A stretch of 64,000 bases of DNA from DASSYK01 sp036258315 (lineage in GTDB: Bacteria; Actinomycetota; Thermoleophilia; Solirubrobacterales; 70-9): assembly GCA_036258315.1 (NCBI GenBank), contig DATADX010000041.1, forward strand, positions 1 through 64,000. The letters run 5' to 3'. Numbering within the stretch: the first letter of the stretch is position 1; every line of letters begins with the position of its first letter. The position numbers and the translations under genes were made by a program. Positions 30,784 to 37,902 of this stretch are shown here, piece after piece. The notes under the pieces are model-generated. The model ran no database searches, was not told the DNA's origin, and saw nothing but the letters and a program-made list of their open reading frames with translations.

Positions 30784-31253
30784 CTCGCCGCCCCCGCGAT
30801 CGGCCCGCCCGTGGCCTCCTCGAGCCCCCTCAGGGCCTCGGACAGGGTCCTCCCGGTCGCCCGCCGCATCATCAGCCCGCCCAGCCGCGAGAGGCCCTTC
30901 AGCCGCTGCTCGCTGGTCAGCGTCACCTCCGTGCCGCCGTTCCGCGGTCGCATCCGGATCTCGGTCCGCGAGCTGCGCAGGATCCCCGCGAACGGCGTCC
31001 CCTCGAGCAGCTGCTCGTATACGTAGCGCTCGGCGTCGGCAGCGCTGATGCAGCGGTAGTCGGCGCGGACCCCGCGGCCGTCGCGCGTCTCGAGCACCTG
31101 CGTCCACTTGCGGCCCTTCGGCGCCCCGGAGGTGACGTTCTCCACGCGCTGGGTGCGCGGCCACCAGCGCGGCAGGTGGTAGGGGTCGGAAACGACGCTC
31201 CAGATCGTGCCCGGCGTGGCGTCGAGCCGCCGCTTGCGGGAGACCCGGGGCAC
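30780..31253 (-). CDS. SRPBCC (START/Bet v 1-like) family protein
   Basis: A 157-residue helix-grip protein. DATPGTIWSVVSDPYHLPRWWP is the classic first strand-helix of SRPBCC/polyketide-cyclase-like proteins (residues about 11-32). It is followed by VENVTSGAPKGRKW, a beta meander and a long C-terminal helix LGGLMMRRATGRTLSEALRG (in part). These proteins bind hydrophobic ligands in a cavity. The start is GTG 31253. It overlaps the FAD oxidase gene downstream and lies 10 bases after the MerR gene, so all may be one transcript. Confidence 0.87.
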   Translation of the reverse strand: MPRVSRKRRLDATPGTIWSVVSDPYHLPRWWPRTQRVENVTSGAPKGRKWTQVLETRDGRGVRADYRCISAADAERYVYEQLLEGTPFAGILRSSRTEIRMRPRNGGTEVTLTSEQRLKGLSRLGGLMMRRATGRTLSEALRGLEEATGGPIAGAAS

Positions 31254-31263
31254 TGTCGCGGGC

Positions 31264-32004
31264 TTATTCCTCGCCCGTCAGCTTGCGGAGGTCGCGCACG
31301 AGCAGCATGTGCGTGAGGTTGCTGGTGCTCGCCGCGAGCGTCTCGAGGTTCTCGAGCGCCTCGCGACGGCGCGGGAGGTTGGAGGAGCGCAGCGCCGGCG
31401 CCATCACCTGCTCGAGCAGCGCGGCCTCGCGATCGGCCGAGGTCCGCAGCGCTCGCAGGTTGCGCCCCGCGACGCCGAACCGCGCGAGCTCCCCGCAGGC
31501 CTTGACGATCTCGCGGTCGGTGTCGTTGTACATCTGCTGTCCATCGACCTTCTCCGGCTGGACGATTCTCCACTCCTCGAGATCGGCGATCACCTCGGGG
31601 CTCACCCCGGTCTGGTCGACCAGCTCGCTGAGGGTCACCCCCGACGCCTTCGCGGGATCGACGCTGACGGCGCGGCGCAGGGCCGCGGCGCTGCCGCTGC
31701 GGGTCTCGGGGCGCTCGGTCCCGGCGGCGAGCTCCTGCCGGATCACGCGCAGGGGCAGGAACTCGTCACGCTGCATCCGCAGGATCGCGCGCAGCCGCTC
31801 GACATCGGCCTGGCTGTAGAGGCGGTAACCGCCCGGCGTGCGGCGGGGCGAGAGCAGCTTCTGGTCCTCGAGGTAGCGGATCTTCGAGATCGAGACGTCG
31901 TCGAACTCGCGACTGAGGATCTTGGCGACGGCCCCGATCGTCAGCGCCTTCCGCGTTGCGCTCGGGGACCGGCCCCCGCCGTCAGTGCGAGTAGCTGCTT
32001 CCAT
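31264..32004 (-). CDS. ftsR: MerR-family regulator, FtsR-like
   Basis: A 246-residue protein with an N-terminal MerR winged HTH (TIGAVAKILSREFDDVSISK, then IRYLEDQKLLSPRRTPGGYR). A second region (about 120-240) contains LSELVDQTGVSPEVIADLEE and a long helical part, giving the two-domain layout of actinobacterial FtsR (Rv1828). It lies directly downstream of a GarA-like gene, and garA-ftsR adjacency is conserved in mycobacteria and corynebacteria, where FtsR activates ftsZ. The assignment rests on domain layout and synteny. The MerR call itself is certain. Confidence 0.85.
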   Translation of the reverse strand: MEAATRTDGGGRSPSATRKALTIGAVAKILSREFDDVSISKIRYLEDQKLLSPRRTPGGYRLYSQADVERLRAILRMQRDEFLPLRVIRQELAAGTERPETRSGSAAALRRAVSVDPAKASGVTLSELVDQTGVSPEVIADLEEWRIVQPEKVDGQQMYNDTDREIVKACGELARFGVAGRNLRALRTSADREAALLEQVMAPALRSSNLPRRREALENLETLAASTSNLTHMLLVRDLRKLTGEE

Positions 32005-32042
32005 GCTTCACACCTGCTTTCGCGTTCCGCTTCGCTCCACGC

Positions 32043-32513
32043 TCATGCCTCCAGGTAGCTGAGCTTGTACTTGCCGATCTGGATCTCGTCCCCGTCGGTC
32101 AGCTGCTGCGACTCGATCCGGTGCCGGTTCACGTAGGTGCCGTTCAGTGAGCCGAGATCGTCGATGTAGAGCCCGTCCCGGCGCCGGACCAGGAGGGCGT
32201 GGTTGCGCGACACGGTGACGTCGTCGAGGAACACGCCGGCTTCGGGCGTGCGCCCGACCGAGACCTTGTCGTCGTCGAGCGTGAAGCTCTCCCCCGCGCG
32301 CCCGCCGCCCGCACGGATCACGAGCGCCGCGCCGTGCTTCTCGACGACCTCGTCGATGTCCACCTGGTGCATCTCCCCCGACTCGTCGACGGTGTAGGTC
32401 ATCGTCGTCGGCTCGTCGCCTCCCTCGGGACGCGACAGATACGCGCCGCACTTCTGGCAGTAGTTGGCGCCCTCCGCGTTTACGAACCCGCACTCGGGAC
32501 AGTGAATCGCCAC
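32043..32513 (-). CDS. garA: FHA-domain protein, GarA-like, with N-terminal zinc ribbon
   Basis: A 156-residue protein. Residues 1-25 form a zinc ribbon (Cys5, Cys8, Cys19, Cys22: CPEC and CQKC). Residues 75-156 form an FHA domain with the phosphopeptide-binding residues GRTPEAG, SRNHA and GSLNGTYVN. Between them, DEPTTMTYTVDESGE holds a double Thr (36-37). In mycobacterial GarA, an equivalent TT motif before the FHA domain is phosphorylated by PknB/PknG and then bound intramolecularly. GarA controls glutamate and 2-oxoglutarate metabolism. Gene order with ftsR and pgsA supports orthology. The zinc ribbon is an addition. Confidence 0.86.
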   Translation of the reverse strand: MAIHCPECGFVNAEGANYCQKCGAYLSRPEGGDEPTTMTYTVDESGEMHQVDIDEVVEKHGAALVIRAGGGRAGESFTLDDDKVSVGRTPEAGVFLDDVTVSRNHALLVRRRDGLYIDDLGSLNGTYVNRHRIESQQLTDGDEIQIGKYKLSYLEA

Positions 32514-32525
32514 GCTCCCTCCGGA

Positions 32526-32792
32526 TCAGCTCGGCGGCTTGGTGGGCGGCTCGGACCGCCCGGCCAGGATCTGGCTGAGCTTCTCGACGTCGTTGCCCCT
32601 GATCAGGGAGTCGGCGTCGGGGCGGTCGGTGCGCAGCCGGTTCACCAGCTCGGCCCGCAGCAGGTCGATCTGGCCGTGCAGGATGCGACGGCGGTACGAC
32701 ACTTCCTGCTCCTCCGCGGTCAGCTTGTCGATCAGTTCTCTGAGCTCCTCGTCGCTCATCGAGCTGATGTTCGGCGTGGTGTCCTCCTCCAC
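32526..32792 (-). CDS. rsiG: RsiG-like anti-sigma factor (putative c-di-GMP sensor)
   Basis: The GTG at 32792 has GGAGGAA at ideal spacing, giving 88 residues. The core is a helical hairpin: MSDEELRELIDKLTAEE, then QEVSYRRRILHGQIDLLRAE. It carries the RsiG signature E-x3-S-x2-R-x3-Q-x3-D at Glu28, Ser32, Arg35, His39 and Asp43, with His in place of Gln. RsiG binds c-di-GMP through this motif and sequesters a WhiG/FliA-type sigma factor. No sigma gene is in the window. A near-consensus promoter lies directly upstream. Substitution at the Gln position leaves ligand binding untested. Confidence 0.78.
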   Translation of the reverse strand: MEEDTTPNISSMSDEELRELIDKLTAEEQEVSYRRRILHGQIDLLRAELVNRLRTDRPDADSLIRGNDVEKLSQILAGRSEPPTKPPS

Positions 32793-32844
32793 GTGTTCCT
32801 CCGGTCGTCGCTCGGCACTGAGCGTGCCTGTGGTCGGGCCGCCG

Positions 32845-32872
32845 ATTATAGGGTGGGCTCGACTGCCCTCAA
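32845..32872 (-). promoter_or_regulatory. Strong promoter for the rsiG-garA-ftsR group
   Basis: On the minus strand TTGAGG (32872-32867), a 16-base spacer and a perfect TATAAT (32850-32845) form the best sigma-70-type promoter in the window, about 50 bases before the rsiG start. Overlapping dyads (CCCTC-GGTT-GAGGG) just upstream may end the pgsA transcript. Confidence 0.75.
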
Positions 32873-32910
32873 CCGAGGGTTGAAGGTTCGGCACGGATTG
32901 TGCACGGCGC

Positions 32911-33528
32911 TCAGCCCGCCAGCTGGCGGAGGCCGGTGCGCAGGTACGCGACCGTCGCGAGCACCGCCAGCGCCACGCCGGCGATCAGCATCACGTCCCA
33001 GACGACGCTCTCGCTGACCATCGCGAAGAAGATCGACGCCATCACCGGGAACACCGCGATCCGCCCGAACCAGTTGATTTCCAGCTTCTGGCCCCGGCGC
33101 AATGCGATCTGCGCGAGCGCCAGCGTGACCAGCTCGCGCACCGCGAGGACCGCGAGCGCCCAGCGTGGGAGCAGCTCGAAATGCCAGCAGACGGCCGCTC
33201 CCGACAGGATCGTGAGCCGGTCGACGACAGGGTCGAGGATCGCCCCGAGGCGGCTGTATTGGCCGGTCGCGCGGGCGAGGAAACCGTCGACGTAGTCGCC
33301 GACCGAGATCAGCCAGAAGAGCCCCGCCGCCCACGGGTCGCGGCCGTCCCCGGAGTTGAAGGCGAGGTAGAGGAAGACCGGGATCGCCGCCAGGCGCAGG
33401 TAGCCGATCGCGTTCGGGATCGTCCACGGGCGCAGCGGCTGCCCCGGCTCGGTCTGGCGCGGAGGCGGGCCGGACCGGTCGAGCCCGAACCGCCGCCTGA
33501 AGCTGAGGCCGCGCTCCTTGGCCGCCAC
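32911..33528 (-). CDS. pgsA: CDP-alcohol phosphatidyltransferase (PgsA-like)
   Basis: A 205-residue membrane enzyme with about six helices. The CDP-alcohol phosphotransferase signature D-x2-D-G-x2-A-R-x8-G-x3-D-x3-D is complete in GDYVDGFLARATGQY and SRLGAILDPVVDRL. It most likely makes phosphatidylglycerol phosphate or a related phospholipid from CDP-diacylglycerol, the product of CdsA (44387). The GTG start at 33528 follows the proS stop by one base. In mycobacteria pgsA2 lies a few genes from garA and ftsR, so this neighbourhood is ancient. The alcohol substrate is not certain. Confidence 0.88.
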   Translation of the reverse strand: MAAKERGLSFRRRFGLDRSGPPPRQTEPGQPLRPWTIPNAIGYLRLAAIPVFLYLAFNSGDGRDPWAAGLFWLISVGDYVDGFLARATGQYSRLGAILDPVVDRLTILSGAAVCWHFELLPRWALAVLAVRELVTLALAQIALRRGQKLEINWFGRIAVFPVMASIFFAMVSESVVWDVMLIAGVALAVLATVAYLRTGLRQLAG

Positions 33529-33529
33529 G

Positions 33530-35215
33530 TCAGTCCAGCTCCGCGAGGATCTCGGCGACCTCGGCCGCCGCCCCCTCGGCATTCACCCTGCGATCCTCTC
33601 CGGTGCGGCGGGCCTGGGTCTCGACCTCGCCGTCCGCGAGCGCCTTGCGGCCGACGACGATCCGCAGAGGGCAGCCGAGCAGCTCGGCATCGGTGAGCTT
33701 CTCCCCCGGGCCGGCGTCGCGATCGTCGTAGAGCACCTCGAGCCCCTCGGCGAGCAGCTCCTCGTAGATGCGGTCCGCCGCCTCGCGCTCGGGCTCGTCC
33801 CGCTTTGCGAGCGAGACGAGCTGCAGCTCCCACGGAGCGAGCGCCCGGGGCCAGACGATCCCGCGCTCGTCGGCTCCCTGCTCGATCGCCGCGGCGACGA
33901 TCCGCGCCGGGCCGATCCCGTAGCTCCCCATCACGACCGGGCGCTCGTTGCCCGACTCGTCGAGATACTTGGCGCCGAGCGGCTCCGAGTACCGGGTGCC
34001 GAGCTTGAAGATGTTCCCGATCTCGATCGCCGGGACGATCTCGATCGGGTCGCCGCTCGGCGACGCGTCCCCCGCCTCGACGGAGCGAATGTCGGCGGGC
34101 TCGAACTCGAAGTCCCTGCCGGGACGGACGCCGCGCAGGTGTGCGTCGGCCTCGTTGGCGCCCGAGACGAACGAGTCGCCGGCGATCGCCTCGTCCAGGA
34201 TCACCGGCACCTGCGCTCCGACCGGGCCGACGAACCCCGGCGGGCCGAGCTTCCCGGCGATCTCCTCCTCCCGCGCCGGCCGGAACCCGGCGCCGAGGTG
34301 GTTCGTGAGCTTGATCTCGTTCAGGCGGTGGTCGCCGCGGACGAGGACGAGGAGGAAGCCGCGATCCTCGGCCACGACCGGAAGCGCCTTGAGAAGAGCG
34401 CCGGGGCCGACTCCCAGCTTCCCCGACACCTGCTCGACCGTCGTCAGGCCGGGCGTCTCGACGCGCTCGGGCGCCTCGAGTGGTTCGGGCAGCTCGACCG
34501 GCTGTGGCTCGGCCGAGGCGATCTCGACGTTCGCCGCGTAGCCCGGCGCGAGCGCGATCTCGTTCTCGCCGGCGGCGCAGGGCGCCATGTACTCGTCGGC
34601 GCCCGTGCCGCCCATCATCCCGACGTCGGAGGCGACCCGGTGCCAGACCAGGCCGCAGCGGTCGAAGATCCGGTCGTAGGCCTCGATGTGGAGGGCGTAG
34701 CTGCGATCGAGCCCCTCGTCGTCACGGTCGAAGCTGTACGCGTCCTTCATCACGAACTCGCGCGTCCGCAGGACGCCCGCGCGCGGGCGGGGCTCGTCGC
34801 GCTCCTTCGCCTGCAGCTGGTAGAGGATCAGCGGCAGATCCCGGTAGGAGCGCACCTCGCTCGCGATGTGGAAGGTGATCGGCTCCTCGGCGCTCAGCCC
34901 CAGCACCAGCGGCGACCCCTTGCGGTCCTCGAGCTTGAACAGCTCGTCGATCTCGTAGCGGCCGCTCTTGCGCCACAGCTCGGCGGGCTGCAGGATCGGG
35001 ATCGACAGCTCCTGACCGCCGATCGCGTCCATCTCCTCGCGGATGATTCGCTCCACCTTGCGGTGCGCCCGCCAGCCGGCGGGGAGATAGGTCCACAGGC
35101 CCGTCCCGAGCTGGCGGATCAGGCCGGCCCGCACCATCAGCTTGTGCGAGAGCGCCTCCGCGTCCGCGGGGTCGTCCCTCAGCGTCGGCAGCAGAGTCTC
35201 CGTGCGGCGCGGCAT
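33530..35215 (-). CDS. proS: Prolyl-tRNA synthetase
   Basis: A 561-residue class II aminoacyl-tRNA synthetase of the bacterial type. Motif 1 and motif 2 regions are present (RKVERIIREEMDAIGGQELS, then PLILYQLQAKERDEPRPRAG). The editing (YbaK-like) insertion lies between motifs 2 and 3 (about 225-380). GSYGIGPARIVAAAIEQ carries motif 3, and the anticodon-binding domain closes the protein. It charges tRNA-Pro and corrects mis-charged Ala. It lies 26 bases after ispG, a conserved ispG-proS order, and runs directly into the PgsA-like gene. Confidence 0.96.
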   Translation of the reverse strand: MPRRTETLLPTLRDDPADAEALSHKLMVRAGLIRQLGTGLWTYLPAGWRAHRKVERIIREEMDAIGGQELSIPILQPAELWRKSGRYEIDELFKLEDRKGSPLVLGLSAEEPITFHIASEVRSYRDLPLILYQLQAKERDEPRPRAGVLRTREFVMKDAYSFDRDDEGLDRSYALHIEAYDRIFDRCGLVWHRVASDVGMMGGTGADEYMAPCAAGENEIALAPGYAANVEIASAEPQPVELPEPLEAPERVETPGLTTVEQVSGKLGVGPGALLKALPVVAEDRGFLLVLVRGDHRLNEIKLTNHLGAGFRPAREEEIAGKLGPPGFVGPVGAQVPVILDEAIAGDSFVSGANEADAHLRGVRPGRDFEFEPADIRSVEAGDASPSGDPIEIVPAIEIGNIFKLGTRYSEPLGAKYLDESGNERPVVMGSYGIGPARIVAAAIEQGADERGIVWPRALAPWELQLVSLAKRDEPEREAADRIYEELLAEGLEVLYDDRDAGPGEKLTDAELLGCPLRIVVGRKALADGEVETQARRTGEDRRVNAEGAAAEVAEILAELD

Positions 35216-35241
35216 CGCCGCGCGAGCGTATCGGCCTCGGC

Positions 35242-36588
35242 TCAGGTGCGGCTGAAACGGCGGCCGGCCACCGGCGAGGCGTCCTCGTCGAGCTCGACGC
35301 GCTTGCCGCCGTTGGGCTTGCCGGGCTTGACCGGCTTGAGGTACGGCTCGCCGTCCTCGAGTTCAGGCCCGCCGTTGCCGTCGGCTGCCAGGACCCGCTC
35401 GGACTCGGTCGGTGTCTCGGCCTTCTCCATCGCCGCGATCCGCTCGGGGGTGAGCTCGCCGGCGTTCTCCTCCTCGATCTTCGCTAGCCAATCCTCGCCC
35501 TCGCGCGCCTTGGTCTCGTCGACGTGGACCTTGCCGCGGTCGAGCGACTTGTCGATCTCGGCGAACAGGGCGTCGACGAGCTCGCCCTGCTTGACCTTCC
35601 GCAGTGGCTTGCCGTGGGCGAAGATCAGGCCCTCGTCCTTGGCGCCCGTGATCCCGAAGTCTGCGTGCGAGGCCTCGCCGATCCCGTTCACGGCGCAGCC
35701 CAGCACCGCGACCTCGATCGGCTCGGTGTAGGACTCGAGCCGCTGCTCGATCTCGGCGACGACGGTGTCCATGTCGAACTGGAGGCGTCCGCAGGTCGGG
35801 CACGCGATCAGGACCGGGCCGCGCTCGCGTAGCTGCAGTGCCTTGAGGATCTCCCAGGCGACCTTGACCTCCTCCTCTGCGTGAAACGTCGAGAGGCTGA
35901 TCCGGATCGTGTCCCCGATTCCGTCGGCGAGCAGGGTGCCCAGGCCGACGCTCGACTTCAGCGAGCCCGACCACTTCGTGCCCGCCTCGGTGATCCCGAG
36001 GTGGATCGGGTAGGGAACCTTGTCCGCGAGCAGCCGGTTGGAGGCGATCGTGTTCGGGACGTTCGTGGACTTGATCGAGATCTTGAAGTTCTCGAAGTCG
36101 AGCCGCTCCATCAGCTCGACGAACTCGACGCCTGCCTGGACGAGCGCCTCGACGGAGTTCTCGCGCTCGAGCTCGTGCAGGTGCTTCGGCAGCGACCCCG
36201 AGTTGACCCCGATCCGCATCGGCACCCCCCTTGCGGTTGCCCGCTCGGCGACCTCGGCCACCTTCTCGGGCCCGCCGATGTTGCCAGGGTTGAGGCGTAT
36301 GCAGTGGGCCCCGGCGTCGATCGCCTTCAGCGCGAGCGTGTGGTTGAAGTGGATGTCGGCGATCACGGGGATCGGCGAGTCCTTGACGATCGTCTTCAGC
36401 GCCTCGACGTCCTTGTCGCGTGGCACGGCGACGCGGACCAGGTCGGCCCCGGCCTCGGCGACGGTCCGGATCTGATCCATCGTCGCCTCGAGGTTCGCCG
36501 TCTCGGTCTTGCACATCGTCTGCACGGCGACGGGGGCCCCGCCCCCGATCGGCACCTTGCCGACGAAGATCTGACGCTTCGAGGACAT
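35242..36588 (-). CDS. ispG: 4-hydroxy-3-methylbut-2-enyl-diphosphate synthase
   Basis: A 448-residue MEP-pathway enzyme (GcpE). It begins MSSKRQIFVGKVPIGGGAPV, with the TIM barrel TMCKTETANLEATMDQI. The [4Fe-4S] ligands lie in ACPTCGRLQFD and VLGCAVNGIGEA plus the following Glu. It converts MEcPP to HMBPP. About 75 C-terminal residues beyond the normal end are charged and low-complexity (GELTPERIAAMEKAETPTES, and so on), probably disordered. The ATG at 36588 is where homology starts. In many genomes ispG follows dxr and rseP directly; here an accessory block lies between them. Confidence 0.95.
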   Translation of the reverse strand: MSSKRQIFVGKVPIGGGAPVAVQTMCKTETANLEATMDQIRTVAEAGADLVRVAVPRDKDVEALKTIVKDSPIPVIADIHFNHTLALKAIDAGAHCIRLNPGNIGGPEKVAEVAERATARGVPMRIGVNSGSLPKHLHELERENSVEALVQAGVEFVELMERLDFENFKISIKSTNVPNTIASNRLLADKVPYPIHLGITEAGTKWSGSLKSSVGLGTLLADGIGDTIRISLSTFHAEEEVKVAWEILKALQLRERGPVLIACPTCGRLQFDMDTVVAEIEQRLESYTEPIEVAVLGCAVNGIGEASHADFGITGAKDEGLIFAHGKPLRKVKQGELVDALFAEIDKSLDRGKVHVDETKAREGEDWLAKIEEENAGELTPERIAAMEKAETPTESERVLAADGNGGPELEDGEPYLKPVKPGKPNGGKRVELDEDASPVAGRRFSRT

Positions 36589-36643
36589 CGGGTTACAGGG
36601 TACCCGTGGCCTCGTATTCGTTTCGTGAATAGCCTGTGTCGGC

Positions 36644-36991
36644 ATGAAACGTGCCGTGGTCACGTGCCTCGCTCTCGGTGTGGTCGCGAGCGTCTCGATC
36701 GCCGCTCCGGCTCGTTCCACGCACGATCTCACCCCTCCGGAGACGTCGATCACCGCCGGCCCAGCGTTGCGCACGACGGACACCACCCCCCGCTTCGCCT
36801 TCTCCTCGAGCGAGAAGCGGTCGCGCTTCGTCTGCAAGCGGGACGGTGGCCGGTTCAAGCCATGCACCTCGCCGAAGACGCTGAAGCCGCTCCCCTACGG
36901 CCGCCACGGCTTCTACGTGCGGGCGATCGACGAATTCGGCAACAAGGACGCGACGGCGGCCGCCCACTCGTTCAAGGTCGTCAGGCGTTGA
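36644..36991 (+). CDS. Small secreted protein with Ig-like domain
   Basis: A 115-residue exported protein. The signal peptide MKRAVVTCLALGVVASVS(IAA) is followed by a compact beta domain: LTPPETSITAGPA, TTPRFAFSSSEKRSRFVCKR, FKPCTSPKTLKPLPYGRH and FYVRAIDEFGNKD. The TPPET opening, paired Cys and terminal AID-x-x-GN-x-D pattern match short bacterial Ig-like modules that are common in secreted proteins of Thermoleophilia. Here the module is the entire mature protein. It overlaps the next gene by four bases (TTGA). Confidence 0.82.
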   Translation: MKRAVVTCLALGVVASVSIAAPARSTHDLTPPETSITAGPALRTTDTTPRFAFSSSEKRSRFVCKRDGGRFKPCTSPKTLKPLPYGRHGFYVRAIDEFGNKDATAAAHSFKVVRR

Positions 36992-37896
36992 GGCGGGCGC
37001 GGCGGGCGGCGGCGGTTCGCATTCTCGCCGGGCTCGCCGTCGGCCTCTCCACCGGGCTGTTCGCCGTCCTCGCGGCCTCGCCCGCGGCGATCGCGCACCA
37101 CAGCATCCTGGTCCGTGAGGTCGCCGCGTCGACGTCTTCCCCGGATGCGGCCTTCGTCGAGCTTCAGACCTACCGCCAGGGCCAGAACAACCTGACGGGC
37201 AGCGAGATCGTCGTCTACTCCGCACTCGGCCTCTCTCAGATCTTCCCGCTCGGCGGAGAGCTGGCGAGCGCGGACAGCCAGCGCTCGATCCTGATCGCGG
37301 ACACCGCCGTGGGCCCGGCGGACTTCACCTACCCGGCGCTCGGCGGGGCGATGTCGCCGGGCGGCGGCGCCGTCTGCCTACCCGAGGCGACGCCACCGGA
37401 CTGCGTCTCGTGGGGCACGTTCAGCGGCTCGCTTCCCTTCCCGGGCGCCGGCAGCCCGGCGCCGGCGATCCCCGACGGGAGGTCGCTCACAAGGACGATC
37501 GCGCGCGGCTGTGCGCTCGGGCTCGACCAAGCGGACGACAGCGACGTGTCAGCGGCCGATTTCGCGCTGACGACCCCCTCCCCACGGCCCAGCTCGGCGC
37601 CCCCGAGCGAGCGGTCGTGCGTGCCGTGCGGCGGCGCGAACGCCACCCTGACCGGCACAGAGGGCAGGGACGTGCTCCGGGGGACATCCCGCCGAGACGT
37701 GATCGCCGCCCTCGCCGGCGCCGACGTCGTCCGCGGACTCGCGGGCCGCGACACGATCTGCGGAGGAATCGGCAAGGACACCCTGGTGGGCGGCGGCGGC
37801 CGCGACCGGCTGCTCGGCGGGCGCGGGCGCGACCTCTGCAAGGGCGGCAGGGGCCGCGACAAGTCGGGATCGTGCGAGGTCGTGCGCGGGCTCTGA
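36988..37896 (+). CDS. Secreted protein with lamin-tail-like and RTX-repeat regions
   Basis: The start is TTG 36988, overlapping the upstream stop. The 302-residue protein has a signal peptide (through about residue 34, ending AAIAHH). A beta domain follows (ILVREVAASTSSPDAAFVEL, then GSEIVVYSALG) that resembles a lamin-tail or surface-binding fold. Cys-containing linkers lead to four or five RTX-like GGxGxDxLx units (GTEGRDVLRG, GLAGRDTICGG, GGGGRDRLLGG). The Asp-to-Arg shift at several repeat positions may weaken calcium binding. Paired with the Ig-like protein, it forms a two-gene secreted module. Confidence 0.82.
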   Translation: MRRARRAAAVRILAGLAVGLSTGLFAVLAASPAAIAHHSILVREVAASTSSPDAAFVELQTYRQGQNNLTGSEIVVYSALGLSQIFPLGGELASADSQRSILIADTAVGPADFTYPALGGAMSPGGGAVCLPEATPPDCVSWGTFSGSLPFPGAGSPAPAIPDGRSLTRTIARGCALGLDQADDSDVSAADFALTTPSPRPSSAPPSERSCVPCGGANATLTGTEGRDVLRGTSRRDVIAALAGADVVRGLAGRDTICGGIGKDTLVGGGGRDRLLGGRGRDLCKGGRGRDKSGSCEVVRGL

Positions 37897-37902
37897 GCGG
37901 CG

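Noticed and set aside
35881..36987. Upstream part of the open frame that ends in the RTX protein at 37896
   Set aside because: It is antisense to ispG and lacks any domain. The signal peptide and the TTGA overlap with the previous gene place the real start at 36988.
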